A stretch of DNA of 64,000 bases from Dipetalonema caudispina. Its lineage: Eukaryota > Nematoda > Chromadorea > Rhabditida > Onchocercidae. Made by a program: the position numbers and the translations under genes. The stretch covers positions 1 to 64,000 of the forward strand of contig JABVXV010000101.1 of the NCBI GenBank assembly GCA_013365325.1. The letters are read 5' to 3'. The notes beneath the pieces were generated by a model. It was not told the origin of the DNA and did no database searches. It was given only the letters and a program-made list of their open reading frames with translations. Below, in pieces: positions 12,210-25,091 of the stretch (within the stretch, counting starts at the first letter, position 1; each line of letters starts with the position of its first letter).

Positions 12210-13238
12210 ATGAGGTCCAGTGGGGTCAGTCTTTTGCGTCGCGTTATCAATAGCCCGTACCATCCATTCTATGTCAAAATCAAACCAGACGTATGGCAGA
12301 AACGTGAACAACTAAGGAGATTTGTTGCTGTATGTTTTAATTCAAAAATTTTTCTGTTGCAGTAAGATTTTGGTTGAATTATGTTAAGTTTATAGTAATG
12401 TTAAAGAATATCAAAGAATGTTATGGTAGCATTAAAGTGTAGCGGGATTATACCAATATTGAAGTAAGCTAGGATTATGGTACTATAGTCCCTCATTTCG
12501 TTAGATAGTGATGTTTCATATAAGGGGTGGGTACATAAAGAAGAAATGTTATTGTTATTTTCAGTGGCAGTACGGTTTCCAACGAACTACCGTGCGAAGA
12601 GGTTCACGGAAATTGAATAAACTATATACGTATCTTAATATGCAACGCGAAGATGCTCCGAAATTGGAGAAGTTTGTAAGTTTTTCTCGGAAAGCTCACA
12701 AGGCGCTATTTTCATTTTTTGTATATCTGAAATATTATCGTAACTGATGAAGATTGTAGTATGCAGAAGAACGAGTGAAAGCAGCTCTCGCCGAATATCA
12801 CTTCGATTATGCACCCTTTCGGAATATGCTTGCACAAGCGCATATCCTCTTAAACAATGTTGTCATTTCGCAGCTTGCAATCTACGAACCAGAATCTTTC
12901 AAGGTTACACTGCTATCTCGTTTTTTGATATATATATATATATATATAATGCTTGAGTTGTGTTGCGATATGTACGCGTTAAATTGCACTATTGAAAGTA
13001 ATTGAGTGGTTTTAAATTCGTGAATGATTAATAATGGCTGCATCAGAGTTTGGTTATGTTGACAAAGCAAATGGCACTCGAAGATGGACGTTCGGTGGTC
13101 ACAGATGAAGAACAAAGGAATGTGCATACCGATCAATCATTATTTGGTACTCCATTCGAACACTCTAAAGTATTCCCTCGAGGAGTAGCGGAGAATCACC
13201 AAAAACCTCCAAGGCCGCTCAAAATTACAGAATATTGA
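12210..13238 (+). CDS. mrpl-20: Mitochondrial ribosomal protein bL20m (divergent)
   Basis: Four exons: 12210-12329, 12565-12675, 12760-12903 and 13047-13238, all phase 0, giving 188 residues. Key evidence is the segment VVISQLAIYEPESFKSLVML, which matches the bL20 C-terminal consensus (ADLAIYEPKSF.xL), and an N-terminal VWQKREQLRRFVA, equivalent to the FWKRRKIFKLASH region. The middle, normally the long basic RNA-binding helix (GRRKNCY...), is much diverged, as is usual in nematode mitoribosomal proteins. A 40-residue C-terminal extension follows the conserved core. The start ATG is the first in frame. An (AT)n tract at about 12927-12949 lies in the third intron. The assignment rests on one strong and one moderate motif. 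Confidence 0.75.
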
Positions 13239-13752
13239 GTGTATCTTCTAAAGTTTGTTCTTTTATCTGTCATTTCCTGTTTTTGTTGTTATAAAATGAT
13301 ATTTTTAATATAGCTTCTGATTATGACTTACTCGATAGGTGGTATATTCATACCACTGATATCGAGCAACAGTTTCAAATTAATGCTTGTAATCCTTATT
13401 GGATATTATTTTTATTTCATGTGTCGTAATGAGAAAGCAGCATAAATTTACCATACAACCAAGTAAATAGTGCAGAAGAACACAATGAAGCCGCAAAAAG
13501 GAAAGAACAATGAATTGCATCATGCACATATAAAAAAAAAAAAAAAAAAAAAAAAACAGGATGAAATACGGTTTCCATACTTCAGTAATGGATATCGTCC
13601 ATTAATTTTTCATATTTATATTGAATCCATAATTCGGGATAATAGACATGGTTGATGAAGAAATCAATTTGGTTATCCCCGAATTGCTTGAGGTCAGCAA
13701 TCTGGATTCTGGAGCAAATATCATTTTTTGGTGAGCTCTTCGAATTTAATAG
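13239..13752. other. Spacer between convergent 3' ends
   Basis: 3' flanks of mrpl-20 and the WDR33 gene. It includes an A-rich tract near 13530-13556. No gene is seen. Confidence 0.6.
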
Positions 13753-16700
13753 TTAATAAGCTCCTCTTCGAATTCGATTTCGGCTTGCCCCTCGTCGTAC
13801 TAATCCACCTCCAGTATGTTGATGTAGATAGGGTGGATATTGCTGCTGGTGATGTTGAAGGCGATCATCAAAATCACCAATGGGACAATTGAATTCATAG
13901 CGCATTGAGATTGACTGACCTGGTCCAACTCTACCATCTCCGGCTTCACTCATATTCGGCATCCACATACGCCGTCGAACTTGGCTACCTTCGAAACGAT
14001 CATCAAATTCTTCGTCCTAAACATCACATGAAATTTTCCATATATCTTCCAAAATTAACAAATTCTGAATTGTAGGTACAATCGTTAAATCCATTTGAAA
14101 TAAAAACCAAATTCGAAAACGATGCTAAATAAATCTTCAGAGTTCGGACAATAAATATACCTGTTTAGGCACAGCCGGCGTACGTAACTGAGGCCTCCTG
14201 CGGGGGTCACGTACTTGAGTTCCGGAAGCAGGTCGTCCTGACCTGTCGTCATCTCCATTCCTCGCCATATTTCCTCGAGATCCGCCCTTTCTTATACGAG
14301 GGTCATGTATTCTCATTTCGCCTAAAAACACATATGATTTGACAGCTATAAATTAGGCGGCATAATAACTTCGATATCATTATTTTTCAAATTCAAATTG
14401 TCGCATTGAACGGAAACAATTCACCTGTAGAAGGGACAGTCCTTGATGTTTCATCATTGTTTGTTAATTTGCTGTCTGGTTGTGCACCAGACCGCCAGCT
14501 TTGTGACTGTGAAGATGACGAGGGTTGTTGATTTCTTAGATCCACATCATTAGATGTACTAGTGCTATTACCTGATAAAAGTGGTGGCATTGGAAGAGAA
14601 GGAGGTCCAGTACGATAGTCCACATCCTGAAATGAAAAAAGAATAAAGAAGACGAATAATGCTGAAAACAATAACTGCTGAAAACTTGATTTTTTTTTTT
14701 ATTTGGCTTATAAATATTTCTGAGTATGGCCAATTTCCGAAAACATACCCTGTTTTGGATAGGTGACGACGATGCAGCTGGTACAGGTGTAAGGTTAGCA
14801 GGAATTGGTGGAGGCCAAATAAGTGGACCAATGGCTGGTGGCATTGGTAACGCCGGCAAAGGTATACCAGCTGCTCCCATTTGCGCCACTGCCGTTAGTG
14901 CTGCAAAAAAAAGTATTCATCGATACAACGATAACAGCTAATAGGTCATAAACGGAATATAAATATTCAAAATTCCAAGTTAGTAGCATTAAGTTAAATC
15001 TCAATGAGCTGACTGCACCAGGGACAGAACGATCTGGACAATATGAAGAGTGAAAGAAATTTCAGCAGCAATGGAGAAGCAGAACAGATATGAAGACACA
15101 TTAAAAGATTATTTTAGGAATGAAAAAGGAAATATTCAGACATTAGGAAAACTTATTGAAATTAATTATTGCTTTTATTTTTCAGTGACGGTTCTTCATT
15201 TAAACATCCCATCCTGCATGAGATATATGTGGCAGGATGTTTAAATGAAACTTCTCTAGAGACTTTTCAACTTGCAGTCTTAAACTAATACAACAAGAAA
15301 AAAACATGGAAGTATTGCATTACTGCTTATGGAATCCTAATCGATATCGCTGAAGAATTAATCTGGTTAAAAATTATCAAAACAAACAAAATTTGCGGAA
15401 ATAAGAGTGAAAACATACTTTGCACGCTTGGAACCAGAATACCTGGCTGCGGGGTAATTTGTTGTATCACTGGTGGCTGAGATGCTGCTGGATTTGACCA
15501 CTGCTGCACAACCGCTGGTGCAGATGATAGAGCTGGTGGCATTTGTAAGGGTACCGGACCAACTTCCTGATCCGACCCAATGGGATGAGCGGCATTTTTC
15601 TGGGAACGTCTACTCCTGTCCTGAACAGGACTGGGTGATCGACCTTCTGAAAATTTGATTACAGAAAAATATGCAATTATTCGATTAGAGTTATTCGACG
15701 GCGCGTGCTACAAACTTATTCCAAATAGGAATACATCTGAAAATCGCCAGCAAAGCTAAAATTATAACAAACGGATAGTACCGTCGAAATATTAGTAAGA
15801 GTCGACTAATTACCTTTCTCATGTTTCGAAGACAATAATGAGCGTGGTGGTGGCCCAAGTAAGGAAGTTTTGGACCTTCGGAACGTGCCTTCATCCAGTA
15901 CTTCATCGGTGTAGTCATCGTTTCCGGAAGCTCCAGGCTTCGCAACATTCCACATCCGTTCAAATTGTCGCTGAGCCTTCTTTGGTGGAGGCTGCTTGAT
16001 CAAAGTCCTCTTTGCACCGATATTTACCGTCTAAAAAAAACAACATAAATTATGCATTGTTTCCAAAATGCTGTCTTAGAACTCTAACTTAGTATTCACC
16101 AGTATTTGAATAATGATATCTAATTGTAACGTTGGTTACCGTAGAAGAATCCATTCCCCTACCAACTTTGCCACCCCACTTCTATTTCTTCAATGGATTC
16201 AATGGAAGTGATACTCATCAACTTGCCTGTTGACGCGCGTTTGGATCTTCTGGAAACAGCAAAGGTCCTCCAACCGGCGGACCACCAACAGTTGTTCGTG
16301 CATCTTTCTTTTGCATTCCTTGGAACACGTCATCATCCAGACCCATACCTTCAAAAAGCATGCAATGAATAAAAATTATATTTGAACCTCAATTTCGTTA
16401 CATCTTCGTTTCAGCATATTTTTGCTCGAAAAGATCCCATTTAACAACGTAACTTTTGAACTAGTTTATTTTATTCCTGTAAATAAATCCAAACAAAATC
16501 AGAGAACCTGGAATAACGGCGATAAACGTTTTTTCCTCAGCGGTTTCAGTTTTGGTTTCCTTAGCTGGCGCTGGTATCGATCCAGAAAACGATGCCAACC
16601 CATAGATATCATCCTGCGTGTCACCTGGACGATTTCGAGCCCAGAATTTCGTGTTGTTATCATTAGAACCTGGAGAAAACTGCAAGACTAGAATTTTAAA

Positions 16701-19700
16701 ATTAGATTCCGAAATTGATTTTTATATCAGTTTTGAATCTTTTTAACTGAATAAGAGTTTTTTTACAACCAGCGATTTAAACACACAATGTCAAAAGCAA
16801 TATTTTGATATTTGAATTCTAATGTTACTTCTAAAAGTCTCCCTCATCCACGCAATAAATACAACTTTAGCTTAAAACACGAAGTACCTGATGCCAGGAT
16901 ATGACCCAAAGGATGCCACTCAAGTGTCCATATAGCTTGGTCATGAGCATGTTCTAAAAATCCAAGTTCCTTGTCATTATTTACTAACCAGTACGCCAGT
17001 GATCCATCACCACCGCCACTTACAAACATACCTTCATGAACCGGATGCCAAGCTAATGCTGCAAAATGACATCACGTAAAATGTAAGAAATTATGAATTT
17101 AAATAAAGTAACATTATAAAGCAAGTCGAAATTCCCAAAATGTTCAAATCTATAAAGTAAGGATTAAATAATGGAAGTTGGAAATAACCTGTAACTTCCT
17201 TTTTGTGTCCTCTATAAGTATGCATTTCACGCATCATTCTGATGTCATACATTTTGATCAGGTGATCGCGGGATCCAGTCAACAACCAATTCCCATTTTT
17301 ATTCCATTGCACAGCCATTACCGAATTTTTATGATCATGCCTTAAAGTCGGCGATTAAAAAATCTATTTTAAGTCATCGACTATAATTTTTCAACACTTT
17401 AAAAAATTACGCTAATAGCCACATATGGTGAAAAGGTAACTTCACATAAACCTCTTACAAAAATTATTTTTCCAACCATTGGAATGCAAAAAAGTTACAA
17501 CAACTTACAAAGTTGACAGACATTGCCCTGTTTTTGGATCCCACAACTTCACCGGTTGTTGTGAATCACGTGAACCGGTGCATATCAGACCTTTCTGCGG
17601 ATGCCAATCAACACTACGCACATCCGATCCATGGCCACGTAGTACTTTTTCTTCAACACATCGAGCAAAATCCCAAATCCGAGCTGTAGCGTCGTCCGAG
17701 CCAGTTACCAATTTCACATCTGTGGGCGCAAAACTAAAAACCATTAATGATAAATCCCATAAATTAAGTCGGAATCCCATAACTCAAACTCAAAATTTTC
17801 AAGACAAAACTTGAAATTTAAATAAAGAAATACATAACCAACCTGATAGATCGGATGGCCTCATCTTTATGGGCTTGATACATATGGACATTGTTCATAT
17901 TTGGCTGCCAATATTTCACGAAACCGTCGTGATCCGCCGATACAAGCCACTGATCATTGTGTGACCATTTCAGAGCACGGATCGCTGTATCGTGAGCCTG
18001 TAAGACTCTTTCAGTAATTACTCCCTTCTTAATTTATTCATTGTATATATTTAATTACGAACAACACAATTATTTGAGAATACTAGAAATATATAAATTC
18101 TTACTGATGAAGATATCGATTCTTTATTATTTCAACAGTTCACATTAAATTAAATTTTTTTTTCTTTTTTTTTTTTATTAGAACAAATTCTACAGCTTCG
18201 TACTGCAAGTTATAACAATCATTTACTGCTTCCTTATAATTATAGAATTTGAAATTTCAAATCCCATTTCTTGGTATAGGTTAATTAGCTCTAATCTTTA
18301 ATAAAGCTTTCTTTCATGCTCTAATTAACAAATTATTCCTCTCAGACTTGTAGAAAGCACAACAATCAATTATCTTCGTATTTCAATTACATCATCTCTC
18401 ATCAAATGATAGAAAAAATCACGAAGCATATCTGGTGATACTAACTCAAATTTTCTAATCATTTAACTTCAAGTCTGATCACAAACAACTGACTAACTTG
18501 AACAATCTCGTCGAAAGAGCAAGAAACCATACGTAAGTGAAGAAAGTACGGATACTTGAATGAATGACTCAATTACGAAAGCATATATTATATTGAATTT
18601 TTGTTGATAAGAAGATAAAATTGGATTCATGTAATGATGTTAATGCTTACGATTAGTTAAAAAAACAACCCACAACAAATCTACATAATTCCAGCAAAGT
18701 TTCTTTTCCGGAACATCCCCTTCCATTCAAGTATGACGGACTCATTTATTATATGGGTGATTGCATTTACGGTAGCACTCTTAATCCGTATTCATCTCAA
18801 AAGATCAAAGAGCCAAAATAAAACTAAACCATTTACTGACTTTATACATTTTCATTTTCCATAATATCCGAGATTCCTAATTACTATTCCACTCGTTGCT
18901 TTCACTTGTCACTTGCCGTACGACACCTTATTCCATTAGTTACTAGCTCGTTAAGAATTTCCTTTACCTATTACGAGTGCAAGTTGGCACATTTGCATCA
19001 AATGTTCTAAGCCTTTCATGGGACATGTTAGATACCAAGCGTTGTATTGTAAAAAGTCAAATTGCTGAAATGCTTTCGTTGAAAGGTTATCCTTAAAGAA
19101 TGGCGAGGTCGGCTATCAATAAGTGCAAACATAAACATCATTAAAGAATATTTAGTCGACCAAGAATTATAAACAAGTCATCTTTAAGTGACTTATATAT
19201 CTTCAACACTTCCAGAAAACGTCAATGTTGATACAGTGTTAATTCAGTTCCCAAGTAACACTGGGACCTTTTCAACAAGATATCTAACCTCAGTTGAGGG
19301 TAATATCACTTTATTTCAAATAGAAAGAACTGATTTACAGTTTTACCTTCTACGCTTCTAAACTGTAGCAAATTATCGAATGTAATCAGGCATACTAAAT
19401 TCATCTCAAAAAAGTTCACGAATAAACATAAATACTTGGTTAGTTATTTCGCCCTTCACGGTGATGAAAAATAATCTAATCCAAGAGATCCACACCTAAG
19501 ATAAATTTCGAAAAATTGCAAAAAGTCATAATGTCTTTTAATCAACGGATAGTCGATTAGAAGAGAAAAATTTGAAATGACCTACTTTATAGTTTTTATA
19601 TTTCAACACCCATGAAATTTCAACAAAATCGCTAACTGGTTTCTAATGTTTTGAGAAAGTTAGATCATTTGATATATTAGTCAATTTTGAATTGATTTTA

Positions 19701-21608
19701 CAAAATGCAGAAATAACGTAGGCAATTGAGGAGGAGTCCAACACTCTCGCTGATAACCGCGATGCAAACTGTCAACAAGCAGTGCCTTATAAACTATTTA
19801 TCTGCTTCATAATTATACAAAGCAGGAAAATATCGGCATATTCGTAAAAAAGAAAGCGGTGCCGACTGGATCATCCTTTATTTTCATTTATGTTATAAAT
19901 AAAAATAATTCTACTCACAACTCTTTTCAGCCTTTTCTTTATTTCATTTTATTTGAGGCCGAATTAGTAACTTACGACGTATAACAAGGAGTAATGGATA
20001 ACATACGTGACGCATGGAAATGAATGAATGAGACAAAACTGAATAAACGCGATATAGTGAGAAATGGACGGTAAAAGCTGCCACAAATACCTGAAGAATT
20101 GTCTCGAAATTGAAAGCTGTGCCATTCCATAAAGTGAATTCGCCCGTCGATGCACCCGTTATCAGCCGTTTACCTTCTGGTGTCCACTGAAACTTATAAA
20201 ATACTGATTTACTAAAATAAAAGAATATATCCGTTGTATATCAGTGGCACTAAGACAAAGAATCTAATTAAAAAACTGAGTTTAAATAAGTTTGCGATAT
20301 GATTAAAATATTGCAATAAAATAAGCGAATAGATTTAATTCACAGCTATAAGAGAATCCCAATCACAGCAATTTAATGCACTCCGGAGCGAGGTTCAAAC
20401 TACATGTAAAACCAGTAACTTACGCAAATGCTGTAAATAGGACATTTAACTTTATTCATCGCAGCTCGCACAAATTTATTTAAAACACAGTCAATAGTTT
20501 TGTCTATTGTAGTGGTTGGAGGAATTGAAGAATTCTGATATAGTATATCTGGCTGAACGGCTCCACGACTACGTACGTCGTACTGCCACAATCGAGTCTA
20601 AAAATCCTTTCTACATGTCAGGTTTTTCACCATTGAAATCAATTCTGAAGAAGGATTCCATATTCATATTTCCATGCTATTTCCACTTCGATGCTAGGTG
20701 AAATCAGTACATCTAATGCTAACCTCTTAACTCTTAATGGGGTATGTGCTATAGATAGACATTTCGTAATATAAATAAATCCATTATCTCGGCTTCAACA
20801 CCGGTATAACTAATTCAGTAAAATGCGGGATGAATTATAAATGTTGAGAAAAAGATTAGTAAAGCATAAATAATGGAATTTTAATCACAACCAATGATAT
20901 AGACTACAGTTTGTCTAACAATGATGAAAAAAAACTTCTTGCTCTCGAAATAAAGCTTTTGATAATAGCTAGAATTTATAAGTTACATTGGGATTAGGAA
21001 GCGAATGGTACACATCAGAAAGCATAATATTAGAAGTTGACAGTTCGATGTAAACATACCTCGAAATGATTTAATACATTGGCAATGTAATCGATATGAC
21101 GCCGGACATTTGCAACATTCTTGCGCAACCGCCTTCCTGGACCATCAGCAACATCCAGCACCGGCTGCTACAATAATCGAGCTGTTAGTAAGAAATTTTG
21201 AACTTGACCCAAAGCATATATTTAGATAGTTGTTATAAGTGTCGTTGTTTGTGGGATGGAAGTAGTCATCAGCTCTAACTACTAAAACATCAGCAAACAG
21301 GTGACGATAGTGTATATATGATTGTAAACGAACCAAATTTGTTTTGAATCGATAACCCGGTCGTAGGTAATACGGTTGATACTGACTGTTGGTTATAACT
21401 TGTTGCTGATTGGAGATGTTAGAAGTTGTCTGAAAGGGAGCTCTTGAAATAATATATCCTTGAAAAAGCAAGTCATAGGCTGCAATATCTGGAAGTAAAG
21501 AAAAACCTGTAGGAACTGTGAAGAGCTTGCAGGCTGCAACGGTGCAGATGAGCTTGAGACATCCACATCCGCCGTTGGATATTGCAGCAAAGGTGAAGCT
21601 GCAGCCAT
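13753..21608 (-). CDS. pfs-2: WDR33/PFS-2, CPSF polyadenylation-signal subunit
   Basis: WDR33 binds the AAUAAA signal within CPSF during mRNA 3' processing in the nucleus. Seventeen exons were joined: 21608-21507, 21429-21334, 21167-21060, 20597-20424, 20186-20091, 17997-17843, 17733-17509, 17340-17189, 17058-16888, 16669-16508, 16348-16227, 16030-15814, 15646-15419, 14900-14749, 14626-14425, 14321-14161 and 14016-13753 (2787 nt, 928 residues). The conserved N-terminal basic segment ([18 protein letters not shown]) precedes about seven WD repeats, including [20 protein letters not shown] and [19 protein letters not shown] Pro-rich, low-complexity C-terminal half ends [14 protein letters not shown], like vertebrate WDR33. 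Exon 11 uses a GC donor. A trans-splice acceptor (TATATTTCAG) lies 13 nt upstream of the ATG. Confidence 0.95.
15195..15249. repeat. Short inverted repeat (hairpin) in a pfs-2 intron
   Basis: The left arm TTCATTTAAACATC plus ATCCTGC is mirrored by GCAGGAT plus GTTTAAATGAA after a loop of about 15 nt, with a small bulge on the left arm. It lies in intron 13 of pfs-2. No neighbouring transposon ends are seen. Confidence 0.7.
17998..20090 (-). other. Long pfs-2 intron (2.1 kb)
   Basis: Intron 5 of pfs-2 is by far the longest in the gene. I looked for nested exons on both strands and found only short AT-rich open frames with no recognisable similarity. No RNA gene is evident. Confidence 0.5.
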
Positions 21609-22198
21609 AATGGCTCAAAACTGAAATATACGCATTTCATAATGGAAAGAGAATATTCATTTGCAAAAGAGCACGCTGAACAAGTGATGCCGATTATTCG
21701 AGTACGTCAGACATATAAGATGGAGAATCACGAGTCTCTAGAAACAAAGATTATGTGGAGATATTTTTGTATGTTGAATGTGAATATGTATTATGTTGCG
21801 TGCGTGATGAGAGAATGTTAGATACGTGAAGTGGAAAAGATATATTCAATAAACGAGTGGGACTAAGCATTTTGCGAAAAAGTATACAAAGGTTGTCATA
21901 AGAATGAAGTAATGCAATCTCCAAATCTCTACCCGTCCGACCCCAAACCAAATAAGCACCATCAAGATTGACCCCTTGCTAATCAACCCTAGCAACGATA
22001 AATACCGCACTCACACCACACCACACATCCGGGTCCACAATGCAACATTTAAAGACCATTCGGAGATAACTATCTTTTTCAAATGCGTGAGAAGCAGAAC
22101 ATATTGACGGTGATTTATTCAGTTGTCACGGTGGGAGGATGAGAAGATAATAAAAGGGAAAGATGCACGGATATTCGATCCGATCCGATTCGATCTGA
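21609..22198. other. Intergenic spacer
   Basis: 590 bp between the pfs-2 start and the stop of the upstream same-strand MSP-domain gene. It contains the pfs-2 trans-splice acceptor (AG at 21622-21621 on the minus strand). A degenerate GATCCGATTCGATCT repeat overlaps the MSP gene 3' end around 22172-22205. Confidence 0.55.
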
Positions 22199-24412
22199 TC
22201 AGATAATTCGAGCGACAAGTAATGGCAACATGGCTATTTTTTGATTATCCTTTGAACGTTTGAATAATGGCTTGGGAAATATGTCATCCTTATTGGCCTG
22301 AAATATGAAGTATGCGAGCAATAAATATGGTTAAAATTTTGTTACCTTTTATTTTCAAAAAAAAAAAAAGAAAAAAAGAAATGCGAGTTGGACAGAAGGG
22401 ATCATGAATGAGAAGGGGAAGTTTATCACTGAAAGGAGAGGTATGATCATCAAAGAGAAAGGGATTTACTTACATGAACACTGACGAAAATCATCTTATC
22501 CACCTTCGGTACAGCTTTTCGCCGCATAATATCCACCTTTAATTCTTCGCCCGGATCAATGAAGCCGAATACGGGATTTACCCGATACAACTGGTTATCG
22601 GAACATTTGGCCTGAAGATGCATCGTTCTCCAAAATGTCTGTTCAAACTTTGAACTTCTGATTACATTGTCTTTATCTTTATTGAAACTTGATCCTCCAT
22701 TACCTATTCATATTCCTACACTCTTGGGATTTTTCCTAAACTAAACGAAATCTGGTGAAGTTTGTTGGAAAAATTAACAAAAATCAAGTCTTTTTCGATT
22801 AACTCAGTATTCCTGATTGTTGGTAAACTTAATCCCAAATATCTTTACTTTTATAATTGCCAATAATATTTAGAAACAAATAATATTATTGTACTTTGAC
22901 GGCCAGACGATCTTTTGTTATGTTTCGCAGTTGCACTGTTTGATAACCTCCCTCACTACTCCATCGCAAATTTTTCGGTTCAAGTGCCAGCTCTTGTTCC
23001 TCTATATCACACATTTTATCAATCACACATTCTTGAGCATTTTTCTTTGACTAGTTATAAATAATCAACTCTGACGGTAAGAACGAAACTTTGAGAAGAA
23101 ATTCTGAGTTGCAAGAAATTCAAGAAGGTCTAAAAAAGAGAGTCACCTTTTTCGTCGGTTAAGCCAATGTTTTCCTGAGTATTTTGCTGGAAATAAATAA
23201 TCTACTTTAAGAAACGAAACGCTTTAGACAACAAAAATAATGGCTTGGGAAACGTTTCATTGGAAATTGAAATTCAAGTAACCTCTTGTTCTTTGAAGAT
23301 GGCTCCTTTCATGTCCTCATTTCCCTAAAATTTTAAATCACTACATTTTCTGAATGGTTGAATCCGAGGGATTCAGTTAATTTGAGCTATTTGGATAACT
23401 TATAGTTCCAGGTAATTTGTCGTTTGCAAGGTTTCGGTTGTAAAAATGACTTGAATCACCAGTTTTTATGGATGATTTTTTTTATAGTTGGTGACTTGCT
23501 TGTTTTCCAATTTAATGATGCCGAATTTTTCCGGCTTTTTTTTTGAATCTGAATGATTTGAAAAAATCAGATGATTTGAATCATTTAGGCGGTTCAAGAA
23601 GTTTGACAGTACGGATGATTTGCCGTCATCTAAAAGGAATTTGTGAGCGGTTTATGAGTTACGTAAGAGATCATAGCAAACGGTCAAATGACCTTCTCTT
23701 AGGAATATCAGATTCTGTGTGGTAGCATCTAAACAGATTGGATGACCATACATTTTTCTTTTCTGATAATCTGGTCAGAACCTTCGGAAAATGAATGTTT
23801 GTATCAGTTATAATATTAAATTAATTTAAATAACTTTTAAAAATGTCCACTACCACTTACATCCTCAAGCTTAGCAACTTGCATATCTTTCGGTGTCCTG
23901 GTAGTTACCACAGGTATCACCGAGAGCGACTTTCCAGGCACCCTAGTAGACGCATCAACACTTCTTCCTTTTTCCCATCCATTCGACCGACTGCTTCCGC
24001 TTTTCGCTTTACAATATGCTTCCGATTTGTTCGATCGAATGGTTTCATTAGTTTTTCTTCGTCTGCTAATCGGTTTTTTCTAAAGTAAACAATATGACTA
24101 CTTCGTACCATATTAGATCATTTTCAGTTCACAGCTAGTGCTGCTTCGATCCATCCGACAGAGAATGCTAATTGTTGCTGATTACTTCTATTGATCCTTT
24201 TCTCTTGCATAAGGATCGCGACCATTCTTCAACACCATTCTCCAATTTGTTTTTTTGCGGTTTGCTGGTTTTCTTCACAGACTGGCTTGAAGATATGGAA
24301 CTTTGCGTTACTTTTGATTTGGTGTTTGACTGAAATATAACCACGCTCGGTTAAGGGTCCAAATTAACAGACCACAAATTACAGATGGTGCTCTGCACAG
24401 TAAAATCATCAT
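22199..24412 (-). CDS. MSP-domain protein with basic Ser/Lys-rich N-terminus
   Basis: Exons: 24412-24383 (tentative first exon), 24329-24186, 24079-23861, 23324-23283, 23186-23147, 23001-22895, 22611-22474 and 22297-22199; lengths sum to 819 nt (272 residues). The C-terminal ~110 residues form a major sperm protein domain: LALEPKNLRWSSEGGYQTVQ, then AKCSDNQLYRVNPVFGFIDPG, then KVDKMIFVSVH. These immunoglobulin-like modules occur in nematode cytoskeletal MSPs and in VAP-type adaptors. The N-terminal ~140 residues are basic, rich in Ser, Lys and Arg, and unlike any domain I know. There is no C-terminal membrane anchor, so it is not a classical VAP. The first exon is only a phase-compatible guess and its 53-bp intron is short; the true 5' end may lie further upstream. 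Confidence 0.78.
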
Positions 24413-25091
24413 CTATTCATTTTATGATCAGCGCAAAACATTGGAGAGGACAGTCTGAGCTTCCTCTCCTCATCATTGGGTTGCTCACGATATGCCTACC
24501 TTGATAGGGATAGGGGAATAAGCAATCCTTCCTTAACAGCCTGAATATTGGAAAGGAAAAAAAGAAACTACTAAACCAAATTTATCTTCCTTGTACGTTT
24601 ACCACTTGCACATTGCATGAGAACAGTGACCGCCAGCAGTATCATCCCAGCGGTCAACAAAATGATATTGTTTGGCTGTGCATACATTTCACTATCGTAC
24701 CAAACAAGAAGCCCAATCCTTGCAACCGTATTTCTCAACACCCGCAAAAAATAATCACAAAATAACGAATAAGAGTTTCATTGCCAAACCAATATTTATA
24801 TATTATGATGAAATGAAATGCGCAAAAATACTACATGCCTCTTCTTCCCTTTACACGTTGTCATATTCATGCATCATAAAAATGCAAGAAGGAAGTATTT
24901 TGCAAGATAGAGATAGAAATGGATTGTACAGGATTATAACTCTTTCAATGAATAGTTTTATTGAAATTAAATTATGCTTGGATATATATGTAAGTAATGA
25001 AAAGAGATTATTGGTTTCAATCATTCAAACGAGGAAAGCTCACGCTCATGTACCTGGCGACGTACATATGAAAATTACAATTTAATCTCAA
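24413..25091. other. Intergenic spacer
   Basis: Lies between the astacin-like gene stop and the tentative MSP-gene start. On the minus strand near 24630-24590 there is a hydrophobic, signal-peptide-like stretch (MILLAVTVLMQCASG) ending in a possible GT donor. It could be an alternative first exon, but its phase does not match the next exon. The plus-strand open frame at 24672-25085 has no recognisable similarity. Confidence 0.45.

Noticed and set aside
21145..21333. Long minus-strand frame continuing from pfs-2 exon 2
   Set aside because: Splicing at 21334 to 21167 yields the conserved [14 protein letters not shown] segment in phase; the read-through ends in a stop without similarity.
24672..25085. 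137-codon plus-strand open frame
   Set aside because: Low-complexity AT-rich composition, no recognised similarity, no splice context; lies between two minus-strand genes.
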